A stretch of DNA of 64,000 nucleotides from an uncultured Eubacterium sp. (GTDB lineage: Bacteria; Bacillota; Clostridia; Lachnospirales; Lachnospiraceae). Positions 21,641-30,300 of this stretch are shown here, piece by piece; within the stretch, counting starts at the first letter, position 1, and each line of letters starts with the position of its first letter. The DNA is taken from assembly GCA_905235555.1 (NCBI GenBank), contig CAJOMD010000001.1, positions 1 through 64,000 of the forward strand, read 5' to 3'. Under the pieces are notes generated by a model that was not told the origin of the DNA, made no database searches, and saw only the letters and a list, made by a program, of their open reading frames with translations. The position numbers were made by a program, and so were the translations under genes.

Positions 21641-22921
21641 ATGTTAGACATTAAATTTTTAAGAGAAAATCCAGACATCGTCAAAGAAAACATAAAGAAA
21701 AAATTCCAAGACGAGAAACTACCTCTAGTGGATGAGGTAATTGACCTAGATTTAAAGAATAGAGAAAATAAGCAAGAAGTTGAAACAATGCGCGCCAATA
21801 AGAATAAACTTTCAAAAGAGATTGGCGGGCTTATGCAACAAGGCAAAAAAGAAGAGGCTGAAAAAGTAAAAGCTGAAGTGGCTGCAGGCAATGACAAGAT
21901 AGATGAACTAACTGAAAAAGGTCGCGAGATTGAAGAAGAAATAAAGAAGAGAATGATGGTTATTCCAAACATTATCGACCCATCGGTTCCTATCGGAAAA
22001 GACGATAGCGAAAATATGGAACTTGAGAAGTTTGGCGAGCCAGTAGTTCCTGAGTATGAAATCCCATATCATACAGATATTATGGAATCATTTGATGGTA
22101 TTGATTTAGAATCTGCTAGAGATGTAGCTGGCAATGGTTTCTACTATTTGATGGGAGACATTGCAAGACTTCACTCAGCTATCCTTTCGTACGCTAGAGA
22201 CTTTATGATTGATAAAGGATTTACATATGTGGTACCGCCATTCATGATTAGAAGTAGCGTGGCTACAGGAGTTATGAGTTTTGAAGAGATGGATGCTATG
22301 ATGTATAAGATTGAAGGTGAAGACCTTTACCTCATAGGAACTAGCGAGCACTCAATGATTGGTAAGTTTATCAATACTCATACAAAGGAAGAAGATTTGC
22401 CCAAGACTTTGACTAGTTACTCACCATGCTTTAGAAAAGAGAAGGGTGCACACGGCATAGAAGAGAGAGGGGTTTATAGAATTCACCAGTTCGAAAAACA
22501 GGAAATGATAGTTGTTTGTAAACCGGAAGAGAGCATGGATTGGTATGAGAAGATGTGGAAGTACACAGTAGATTTATTTAGAAGTCTAGACATCCCGGTT
22601 CGTACACTGGAGTGCTGTTCGGGTGATTTGGCGGATCTAAAAGTTAAGTCTGTGGACGTGGAGGCATGGTCCCCTCGTCAAAAGAAGTATTTTGAGGTAG
22701 GAAGTTGTTCTAACCTTACAGATGCGCAAGCTAGAAGATTAAATATTAAGATTAAGGGAGAAGATGGAAATTACTTCGCTCATACATTAAATAATACAGT
22801 GGTAGCACCACCTCGTATGCTAATTTGTTTTTTAGAAAACAATTTGCAGGAGGATGGAAGTATTGCTATACCTAAAGCTTTAAGACCATATATGGGAGGA
22901 ATGGAGAAAATTACTAAATAA
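21641..22921 (+). CDS. serS: Seryl-tRNA synthetase
   Basis: 426 aa; TSEHSMIGKF, FRKEKGAHGIEERGVYRIHQFEKQEM class II motifs. Confidence 0.97.
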   Translation: MLDIKFLRENPDIVKENIKKKFQDEKLPLVDEVIDLDLKNRENKQEVETMRANKNKLSKEIGGLMQQGKKEEAEKVKAEVAAGNDKIDELTEKGREIEEEIKKRMMVIPNIIDPSVPIGKDDSENMELEKFGEPVVPEYEIPYHTDIMESFDGIDLESARDVAGNGFYYLMGDIARLHSAILSYARDFMIDKGFTYVVPPFMIRSSVATGVMSFEEMDAMMYKIEGEDLYLIGTSEHSMIGKFINTHTKEEDLPKTLTSYSPCFRKEKGAHGIEERGVYRIHQFEKQEMIVVCKPEESMDWYEKMWKYTVDLFRSLDIPVRTLECCSGDLADLKVKSVDVEAWSPRQKKYFEVGSCSNLTDAQARRLNIKIKGEDGNYFAHTLNNTVVAPPRMLICFLENNLQEDGSIAIPKALRPYMGGMEKITK

Positions 22922-22965
22922 ATGGTACTGGAGTATGGCGCTATTTATTATTTATAAAAAAGAAT

Positions 22966-22986
22966 GACAAAACAATATGTTTTGTC
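22966..22986. repeat. Hairpin gacaaaac-aatat-gttttgtc immediately upstream of tRNA-Arg
   Basis: 8-bp perfect arms. Confidence 0.8.
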
Positions 22987-22990
22987 GCAA

Positions 22991-23064
22991 GTCTCGTTAG
23001 CTCAGTTGGATAGAGCGCTCGCCTCCTAAGCGAGAGGCCGGAGGTTCGAATCCTCTACGGGACG
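22991..23064 (+). tRNA. tRNA-Arg (anticodon CCT)
   Basis: gtctcgttagctcagttggatagagcgctcgcctcctaagcgagaggccggaggttcgaatcctctacgggacg folds as a canonical cloverleaf. Confidence 0.95.
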
Positions 23065-23137
23065 TTCGTGTGAAAGACAAATAATCTGATAGTCAAAGAA
23101 GAGGGTTTGAAATCAGAGAAAGTATATTGGAGAGAAT

Positions 23138-24160
23138 ATGGACTACATAGTTTTAGACCTCGAGTGGAATCAAAATCCCTATGGGAAGAGAAACTATCAT
23201 CCAGAAATGCCGTTTGAGATTATTGAAGTGGGCGCGGTGCGAATGAATTCCAATCTTGAAATTGAAGATTCGTTTCATCAGATTGTCAAACCGCGAGTTT
23301 ACAAAAAACTTCACTACAAAATTAAGGAAATTACCAACTTTACAAATGAAGAATTGGCCCGGGGATCAGACTTTAGAAAAGTGATCAGAGAATTTCTTGA
23401 ATGGTGCGGAGATGATTTTATGTTTTGCACTTGGGGTTCAATGGATTTAACAGAATTACAAAAGAATATGAGGCACTACAAGTTAGAGAGGGTGCTAGAT
23501 TTTCCTCTTTACTATCTAGATTTACAAAAGATTTACAGTTTGCGATATGACGATGGAAAGAATAAAAGCACACTTTCGGACGTGGTGGAAGAACTGCACA
23601 TTAAGGAAGACAAAGACTTTCACAGAGCGATAGATGACGCATTCTACACAGCAAAAGTTTTTCAAAAGATGGAACCAGGTAGATTTATAAAAAGATTATC
23701 AATTGACACATTCTATCCACCTCGAATAAAAGAAGAAGAAATATTTGTAGAGTTTGACGATTACAATAAGTTAGTTACCAGAGAATTTCTTTCAAAGGAT
23801 GAAATGTTTTCTGACGAAGAAATTGAGCAACTGAGATGCAATAAGTGTGGAGAAAGAATTAATCCATATATCGATTGGTTCTCAGACAGTGGGAAAACAT
23901 ATTTTTGTTTAGGACGATGTCCAGAGCATGGAGAGGTCCGAGGGAAAATTAAAATCAGAAAATGTGAAAAGGATAGTTTTTACGCCATAAAGATTGTTAA
24001 ATTAGCGGATGAGACAAGAGTTCAAAAAGTAAAAGATAAGAAAGAAAGCATCAGAGAAAAGAGAAGAGAAAAAAGACATCGCTTGTTAGAGCGAGAAACG
24101 ATGCAAGAAACATGGGGAAGTTCGGCTATCGATGACGACGATGCAGAGGACGATTACTAA
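23138..24160 (+). CDS. DEDDh 3'-5' exonuclease-domain protein with C-terminal Cys-rich (zinc-ribbon-like) region
   Basis: YIVLDLEWNQNP...IIEVGAVRM Exo I; HRAIDDAFYTAKVF Exo III; CNKCGERINPY...CLGRCPEHGEVRGKI. Confidence 0.85.
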   Translation: MDYIVLDLEWNQNPYGKRNYHPEMPFEIIEVGAVRMNSNLEIEDSFHQIVKPRVYKKLHYKIKEITNFTNEELARGSDFRKVIREFLEWCGDDFMFCTWGSMDLTELQKNMRHYKLERVLDFPLYYLDLQKIYSLRYDDGKNKSTLSDVVEELHIKEDKDFHRAIDDAFYTAKVFQKMEPGRFIKRLSIDTFYPPRIKEEEIFVEFDDYNKLVTREFLSKDEMFSDEEIEQLRCNKCGERINPYIDWFSDSGKTYFCLGRCPEHGEVRGKIKIRKCEKDSFYAIKIVKLADETRVQKVKDKKESIREKRREKRHRLLERETMQETWGSSAIDDDDAEDDY

Positions 24161-24175
24161 AAATCATGTTTTAGA

Positions 24176-24214
24176 AAAAATGAGTTTCAGCAGAAAATGC
24201 AGAAACTCATTTTT
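24176..24214 (+). terminator. Rho-independent terminator
   Basis: aaaaatgagtttc...gaaactcattttt. Confidence 0.75.
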
Positions 24215-24224
24215 ATTGAAATAA

Positions 24225-24253
24225 AAAAGCGACTTCAAAATGAAATCGCTTTT
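24225..24253 (-). terminator. Hairpin terminator for the minus-strand integrase-like gene
   Basis: aaaagcga...tcgctttt at the 3' end of the minus gene. Confidence 0.65.
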
Positions 24254-24258
24254 ATTAT

Positions 24259-24996
24259 CTATTCAGACTCATGATAAGAATCTAGTAGTTGCTCTAATTC
24301 TTCTAGTAAGCAATCTACTTTGCCGTAGAAGGCATCATTATTTTTTGGACTGTCAAAATTCTTTTCAATAGTAGAAATCTCTTTAATAACCTTTTGCAAA
24401 CGCTTTTTGCCACTATTATTTAGATAGAGCAAGTAACGACTACGCTCGTTCTCTTTTGGAGTAAGTTTTCTCATAAATAGCTCAACGTTAGGCTTCTCAC
24501 CAATAAATCTATATGTGATAGAAGGTGATGCGTGGTTAAACAATGCTTGCAAATGATAAATATCACCTGTTTCTCTGTAGTATCTATATGCATAAGTTTT
24601 ACGCATAGTCTGAGCGCCGATAGAGTGTAGTCCCACATGGTGTCCAGCACTTCTCAAAACTCTGTACGCTTGTTCACGTGAAACCGGTTTATTCTTTGTT
24701 CTGTGACCCAAAATTAAATATTCATTTGCAGGGCGGTCTTTAATAAATTCCTTGATTTCCTTTTGTAATTTAGTAGGGACCTTGAATGTGATCTTCTGTT
24801 TGTGCTTTCCAATCTTTACATGGATTTCTTTTTTGTCCTTAACATCTTTTACTTTGAAAGCCAATATATCTTGTAGCTGAAGACCAGTGCCTATTCCCAA
24901 CTCAAATAATATATAATATTTTTCATCAATTTCCTTTAAGGCTTCGCCAAAAGCCTCCAATGTTTCTTCATCTTTGATAGGTGCAACCCAATTCAT
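24259..24996 (-). CDS. Tyrosine recombinase/integrase-like protein with degenerate active site
   Basis: 245 aa; GIGTGLQLQDILAFKVKDV; TMRKTYAYRYYRETGDIYHLQALFNHASPSITYRFIG; C-terminal charged extension. Confidence 0.8.
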   Translation of the reverse strand: MNWVAPIKDEETLEAFGEALKEIDEKYYILFELGIGTGLQLQDILAFKVKDVKDKKEIHVKIGKHKQKITFKVPTKLQKEIKEFIKDRPANEYLILGHRTKNKPVSREQAYRVLRSAGHHVGLHSIGAQTMRKTYAYRYYRETGDIYHLQALFNHASPSITYRFIGEKPNVELFMRKLTPKENERSRYLLYLNNSGKKRLQKVIKEISTIEKNFDSPKNNDAFYGKVDCLLEELEQLLDSYHESE

Positions 24997-25007
24997 ACCT
25001 ATACCTC

Positions 25008-26393
25008 CTATTCATTATTTTGATATCTATTTCTATTTCGTTTCATTTCACGAATTTGGTCTAACTTTTTCTTTCTCTTAACGATTAATACAATAAGTAA
25101 GATTAAAACTATAGCGCAAACTACAATCACGATAGTTGGGATAATCTTTTTTATAGAAACTCCAGAACTCTTTTCCGCTTTAGTTTTTGTAGTAGGGGCA
25201 GCAGTAGTTATCTTTACGATTGTTTCCTGCTCTACAGCCTCAGCGGATTTGATGTTCTTTCCCTGTTTATATGTAAGATTAGCAGTTCCCACCAGTTTAT
25301 TGCCGTAGTGATAGTTCATCTTTGAAAAAACTCCGCGTGCCACATTGAATGTAGTAGTAACTTTTAAGTTTGAATAATTGGCGCCTTTTGGAATAACTGC
25401 TGTAGCCATTTTATCAAGCTGCAATGTGCCGGCTTTTTTCATAAAGGGAGACGATAAAGAGTAATCGTTTTCATCGTTAAACCTGTTATCATTCTCTGAA
25501 ATATTTATGGTTTTAAAATTTTTAAAACCATAATTAAAAAGTTTTTTGGTATCTGTATAAACATTGTTTGAATTTGACTTCAAGACAACTGCAATTAATG
25601 TAAGACCATTCCTTTCGGCAGCGGTTACAAGAGTGTTTCCGGCTTGATCTGTAAATCCAGTCTTACCTCCAATAATTCCATTGTAATAGTAAGGACCGCC
25701 CTCCCAAATCATCTTGTGTCTCATAGTTGCCATGAAACGATGTTTTCTTTTGTTGTTTTTCTGAATTGTATATTGAGTGGTTCCAAGCACTTCCCTAAAC
25801 AAAGGGTATTTCAGAGCGGCTCTCATAATCATTGCCATATCGTAAGCGGTAACGTAATGATTGTCGTTGTGTAAACCATTACCATTCACAAAATGCGAAT
25901 CCTTTGCACCGGCCTGCTTAGCGCGTTCGTTCAATTTTTGAGCAAAGGCTTTCTCTGTGCCAAACATATGCTCCCCAAGCGCAGTGGCACATTCGTTACC
26001 CGATTGAAGCATCATTCCGTAAAGAGTGTCCCTAACAGACATCTTCTCACCCGTTTTAGCACCAATGTTTGCTGCACCATCTCTTATGCAAGACAAAGCA
26101 TTTTTTGAGTAAGTGACAGTCTCATTCATATCACAATTCTCGATGGTAAGAAGCGCCGTCAAAATCTTTGTGATACTAGCGGGAAATCTTTTCTTATGAG
26201 ACTTTGATTCATACAAAACAGTACCCGTGTTGTAGTCTATCAAACAAGAAGACTTCGCAACGGTATCCACATGGCTATTTGGCCATGCTGGAGCACTGTC
26301 CGCGGCCACTTGCTTTGGCACAAAAATGATGCTAGAAATAACGAGTCCTACAATAGTTATGCCGACAATAAGCTTTTTAATTAGTGATTCCAT
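25008..26393 (-). CDS. D-alanyl-D-alanine carboxypeptidase (PBP5/DacA-type, S11)
   Basis: KKRFPASITKILTALL SxxK; GNGL; GGKTGFTDQAGN KTG motif; signal peptide and C-terminal TM. Confidence 0.93.
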   Translation of the reverse strand: MESLIKKLIVGITIVGLVISSIIFVPKQVAADSAPAWPNSHVDTVAKSSCLIDYNTGTVLYESKSHKKRFPASITKILTALLTIENCDMNETVTYSKNALSCIRDGAANIGAKTGEKMSVRDTLYGMMLQSGNECATALGEHMFGTEKAFAQKLNERAKQAGAKDSHFVNGNGLHNDNHYVTAYDMAMIMRAALKYPLFREVLGTTQYTIQKNNKRKHRFMATMRHKMIWEGGPYYYNGIIGGKTGFTDQAGNTLVTAAERNGLTLIAVVLKSNSNNVYTDTKKLFNYGFKNFKTINISENDNRFNDENDYSLSSPFMKKAGTLQLDKMATAVIPKGANYSNLKVTTTFNVARGVFSKMNYHYGNKLVGTANLTYKQGKNIKSAEAVEQETIVKITTAAPTTKTKAEKSSGVSIKKIIPTIVIVVCAIVLILLIVLIVKRKKKLDQIREMKRNRNRYQNNE

Positions 26394-26564
26394 AAACCCT
26401 CTTTAATATATTTTTTATATCATCTAGTATTGTAACAAAAATACAGTATAAATCAACAAATATCACAAACAATTTGTAAAAAAGATAATCATATAAAAGA
26501 GACCAAATCACTTGAAAAAAAGTAGATTTGAAATTAAAATGCTACTTGGACAAAGGAGGTTTCT

Positions 26565-27203
26565 ATGAGATTAAGAAACGTGCCAGGTGCGAGAGAAGAT
26601 ATTGCAAACCACGAATTAGCGATCAATGAGCCTGAACAAATCAAAGGAAAATGGAATAAAGAGTTTGGAAACGTCAATCCAGTTCAGTTAGAAATAGGAA
26701 TGGGAAAGGGATTGTTTTTGACTACACTTGCACAGGAAAACCCAGATATTAACTATGTGGGGATAGAGAAGTATTCTAGTGTTTTGGTTAGGGCGCTTGA
26801 AAAGTGCGAAGATCTAGAACTTGATAATATTCGTTTTATCCGAATGGAAGCAGAGTATATAGAAGATGTTTTTGACGAAGGAGAAGTAGATAAAATTTAT
26901 TTGAATTTTTCAGATCCTTGGCCAAAAGATAGACATGCTAAGCGCAGACTTACATCGAAACAGTTCTTAGGAAGGTATGATCATATTTTAAAGAAGGATG
27001 GAGTAGTAGAATTTAAGACAGATAATGATGACTTGTTTAATTTCACTGTAGATCAAATACCTGAGGCAGACTGGAAACCGATAGCAGTGATTTGGGATTT
27101 GCATAGTGATGAGAAACATGCCCAAGGAAATGTTATGACGGAATATGAGACTAAATTTTCAAAGCTAGGGCACCCAATTCATAAAGTCATTATGGAAAGA
27201 TAA
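26565..27203 (+). CDS. trmB: tRNA (guanine46-N7)-methyltransferase TrmB
   Basis: EIGMGKGLFLTTLAQ, YLNFSDPWPKDRHAKRRLT. Confidence 0.96.
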   Translation: MRLRNVPGAREDIANHELAINEPEQIKGKWNKEFGNVNPVQLEIGMGKGLFLTTLAQENPDINYVGIEKYSSVLVRALEKCEDLELDNIRFIRMEAEYIEDVFDEGEVDKIYLNFSDPWPKDRHAKRRLTSKQFLGRYDHILKKDGVVEFKTDNDDLFNFTVDQIPEADWKPIAVIWDLHSDEKHAQGNVMTEYETKFSKLGHPIHKVIMER

Positions 27204-27206
27204 AAG

Positions 27207-27244
27207 AAACGACTAGAGAAATTAATCTCTAGTCGTTTTTTTTA
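27207..27244. terminator. Bidirectional hairpin terminator
   Basis: aaacgactagaga...tctctagtcgtttttttt between convergent genes. Confidence 0.85.
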
Positions 27245-27255
27245 AATTATTTTAA

Positions 27256-28506
27256 TTAATCTTCATCAGACTTTTTAGCCAACTCTTTCAACTCTGCCAA
27301 TTTTTCCTCTGACGTAGGCTTATCAAGTGATGGCATTTTAATATTTTTTCTATCTAGTTTTATTTCTACTGCATCATTTAGAAGTCCAGTGATAGTAGCC
27401 ACAATAGGAACACCTATAAGCATACCAACTACGCCAAATGCCCAGCCACCAATTGTGATGGCGAAAATAATCCATAAAGGTCTAAGTCCAGTAGAGCCTC
27501 CCAAAATCTTTGGTCCAATAACGTTTCCGTCTACCTGCATAATTACAATGATAAATATTGCAAATACTAAAGCACCTTGCCATCCCGAAGCAACTAATAA
27601 TATCAATATACTAGGAACGGCACCAATGAATGGTCCAAAGTAAGGAATCATATTTGTAACACCAATAACAATAGCTATCAACAATGCGTTTGCAATAAAT
27701 CCCTGGAAGAAGATACCCATAATTAACATTGAAATATAGGTAATAATACCCATAATCAAAGAGTCTAACATTTTGCCGTCAAAGAAGTTACTGAAAATAG
27801 AAACTGATCTTTTTGCGACATAACAAATTCTTTTAGCATTGTGCTCTTCAAAGAATGCATATAAAACTCTTTTAATACTTCTAGTCTGAACTTTTTTATC
27901 AATGATAAGGTAAATTGAAACGATAAATGCGATAATAATATTAATAACAGCACCAATAACAGCCGAACCTGTTGATATAACCGTAGAAGTTATATCTTTA
28001 GCATAATCTGAAACTAAACCTTTTAGATAACTGGCATTAAGATACTTATTAACTGTGTCTACTAAACCTACATCCACTTTCTTATCTACCCAAGCGGCTA
28101 ATTTTAATACAGAGTCGCGTGCGCCATCTATTTGCTTAACAAGATCATATGCAGTATTCGCAATACTTGGAACAATAAAGAATATAGCACTGATAATTGC
28201 CGCCAAAACTAAAATGTAAGAAATAGTGATTGATAAAGCATTGTTCAAACCAGGGTTTTTTATTTTAATTAATTTTCCAAACAAGAATCTACGCATCCAG
28301 TTAACTAGAGGATTGATTAGGAACGCAATTAAGATTCCTAGAAAAAATGGCTCTAGAGTAGATGCTAAGTTACCTATGAAAGTGGCTGAGTCTTTCCAGA
28401 AAAAAATTAGTTTAAAGGCAATTCCCAAAAGACACAAAGTTCCAAAGGCATAAGCAGAAATTGTAAAGTATTTGCTGCTAGATTTAAATTTGCTATGTTT
28501 ACTCAT
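27256..28506 (-). CDS. AI-2E family transporter (PF01594-type permease)
   Basis: 416 aa multi-TM; NMIPYFGPFIGAVPSILI...QVDGNVIGPKILGGSTGLRPLWI. Confidence 0.92.
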   Translation of the reverse strand: MSKHSKFKSSSKYFTISAYAFGTLCLLGIAFKLIFFWKDSATFIGNLASTLEPFFLGILIAFLINPLVNWMRRFLFGKLIKIKNPGLNNALSITISYILVLAAIISAIFFIVPSIANTAYDLVKQIDGARDSVLKLAAWVDKKVDVGLVDTVNKYLNASYLKGLVSDYAKDITSTVISTGSAVIGAVINIIIAFIVSIYLIIDKKVQTRSIKRVLYAFFEEHNAKRICYVAKRSVSIFSNFFDGKMLDSLIMGIITYISMLIMGIFFQGFIANALLIAIVIGVTNMIPYFGPFIGAVPSILILLVASGWQGALVFAIFIIVIMQVDGNVIGPKILGGSTGLRPLWIIFAITIGGWAFGVVGMLIGVPIVATITGLLNDAVEIKLDRKNIKMPSLDKPTSEEKLAELKELAKKSDED

Positions 28507-28686
28507 AATAACCTCCGTTTAATTGTTCTATAAATAAGTATAAAATTATTGCTACTTAATATCAAGAATGAATTAAAAAAAATAAAAAAGGAGAGTTTTT
28601 ATTTGGAGAAAAAGAGAAAATAATTCTTGAAAAAGATAATAAACTGTATTATAATATTTCACGTTCACGTTGTGAACAACATATAA

Positions 28687-28759
28687 CCGCCTCTAGCTCA
28701 GTTGGAAGAGCACCTGACTCTTAATCAGGGTGTCCAGGGTTCGAGCCCCTGGAGGCGGA
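28687..28759 (+). tRNA. tRNA-Lys (anticodon CTT)
   Basis: ccgcctctagctcagttggaagagcacctgactcttaatcagggtgtccagggttcgagcccctggaggcgga cloverleaf. Confidence 0.95.
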
Positions 28760-28832
28760 CGCGGGTACCGCTTCGAGCACTATATAGCTTGGGGTGGTGC
28801 TTTTGTTTAGCAACGAGAATTATAGGAAATAA

Positions 28833-28870
28833 AAAAATGTAGAAACAAATCAATTTGTTTCTACATTTTT
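28833..28870. terminator. Strong bidirectional hairpin terminator
   Basis: aaaaatgtagaaacaaat / atttgtttctacattttt. Confidence 0.85.
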
Positions 28871-28883
28871 TATTGAGTATGAG

Positions 28884-28922
28884 GCGACTGCCTCCACGAA
28901 AGAGACCGAAGGTCTCTGAGTG
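28884..28922. repeat. 39-bp direct repeat, copy 1
   Basis: gcgactgcctccacgaaagagaccgaaggtctctgagtg. Confidence 0.92.
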
Positions 28923-28951
28923 AATTCTCGTTGCTAAACAAAAACTGTGTT

Positions 28952-28990
28952 GCGACTGCCTCCACGAAAGAGACCGAAGGTCTCTGAGTG
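28952..28990. repeat. 39-bp direct repeat, copy 2
   Basis: Identical to 28884-28922. Confidence 0.92.
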
Positions 28991-28999
28991 CGCTAGTTG

Positions 29000-29467
29000 C
29001 TATTTTTCTTTTTTTGTAAATATAAATAATTTACTAAACACATAATTGGCAACAATAACTATAAAGCTAATTATTATTACTGCCCATAAACCTTCAACGC
29101 CAAACAGTGTCTGATCCAGTCCGATACTAACAAGAAAAGGAGTTCCAAACACTTCTAACAATCCAGTTAATGCTCTAGCCCCTATGAAACTTATTAATTC
29201 TCTCCAGAAAACCTTAGGGGCCCAAGATCTACTTTCAAATACCCATATCTTATTAGTAAAGAAAGCAAATAGAACGGCCACGACCCAAGCAATTAACTTA
29301 GCAATACCAATATAAAGAGGCTTGTTAGTCATAAACTCTGCAAGGGCTTTAACGCTAATAGAATAAACAACCAAGTTTACTACTGTGGCCAATACTCCCA
29401 TGATAATATACATTATCATTTCTTTATTGAGTATATATTTTTTTAATAAGTTAAAGATTTTCTTCAT
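29000..29467 (-). CDS. GtrA family protein
   Basis: 155 aa, four TM; NLVVYSISVKAL...FAFFTNKIWVFES. Confidence 0.9.
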   Translation of the reverse strand: MKKIFNLLKKYILNKEMIMYIIMGVLATVVNLVVYSISVKALAEFMTNKPLYIGIAKLIAWVVAVLFAFFTNKIWVFESRSWAPKVFWRELISFIGARALTGLLEVFGTPFLVSIGLDQTLFGVEGLWAVIIISFIVIVANYVFSKLFIFTKKEK

Positions 29468-29470
29468 TCA

Positions 29471-30160
29471 CTATCTACCTACCGATTCATAAGATAAAAC
29501 AGTGCCACCTTGTGGACTATAGTTTAGAGCCAAAATAGTCTGCTTATCAGTCTTCTTGGCAGCTGTTCTCCAAGAATCTCTCCAAGAATCGTTTGAGTAT
29601 TTGATAGTAAATGTTGGCTTTCCATATTTATTTCTCAATTTCTTTGAAAGCTTATCTTGCTCAGCCTTCTTGATGTCTCCAAATTGGATTCTGATATCAA
29701 ATAACTTTTTATCTTTAAAAACATATTGTAGTAAAGCACCTGATGGAGCTTTTGCTGGTTTTACGCCAAAGAACTTAGCCTTTGGTGAGTATGTATATGT
29801 AAGATATGTGTAACCATCTTTAGTGGTGGCCTGAGAAGGATTATCTAAAGTATCCTCCTGTGTCTTCTCAAACTTTTTAACCTTCTTAATCTTATCTCCA
29901 AATTTCACATCTCTTACGCTGATATTCAGTTTTTTAGTTTTGCCTTCGTTACCTTTAGTCTCTTCAACATTAATAGTAGCAGGAATTTGTCCCTTCTTGC
30001 TGTCGTCCTTTGAAGCACCTTTGCCACCAAACCAGCCGAGTGAAATTCCCAAAATTACAAAAGCTGCAACTAAAATAGCAATAACTACTGACGCAATAAT
30101 AATGAGTTGCTTGTTGCTTTCTTTAGGCTCAGGAGCCTGCGTGTTGTTGATGTTATCCAT
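29471..30160 (-). CDS. Hypothetical single-TM extracytoplasmic protein
   Basis: One TM near the N-terminus then a Lys-rich soluble domain; start taken at MDNINN. Confidence 0.75.
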   Translation of the reverse strand: MDNINNTQAPEPKESNKQLIIIASVVIAILVAAFVILGISLGWFGGKGASKDDSKKGQIPATINVEETKGNEGKTKKLNISVRDVKFGDKIKKVKKFEKTQEDTLDNPSQATTKDGYTYLTYTYSPKAKFFGVKPAKAPSGALLQYVFKDKKLFDIRIQFGDIKKAEQDKLSKKLRNKYGKPTFTIKYSNDSWRDSWRTAAKKTDKQTILALNYSPQGGTVLSYESVGR

Positions 30161-30300
30161 AATTACCTCCCACAATTCTTAATTACTATCGACAATTATA
30201 TCATCATATATACTAAATATAAAGAAACAAAATGTGAAAAAAGTTTGAATTCTAATATGTATTTGATAGAATTAATAGCAAGACAACGACAGGAGAAACA

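Larger units (their letters stand above)
28801..28943. repeat. 21-bp perfect inverted repeat (ttttgtttagcaacgagaatt / aattctcgttgctaaacaaaa)
   Basis: Arms 28801-28821 and 28923-28943, enclosing a terminator hairpin and one copy of a 39-bp repeat. Confidence 0.9.

Noticed and set aside
24668-24683. parS-like ttgttcacgtgaaacc inside the integrase-like gene
   Set aside because: About three mismatches to the parS consensus; insufficient to call.
24259-24996. Integrase as sign of a prophage or genomic island
   Set aside because: No phage genes, att-like repeats or cargo nearby; neighbours are housekeeping genes.
28884-28990. Possible CRISPR (two 39-bp repeats with 29-bp spacer)
   Set aside because: Only two repeats, the spacer contains an arm of an inverted repeat, and no cas genes are nearby.
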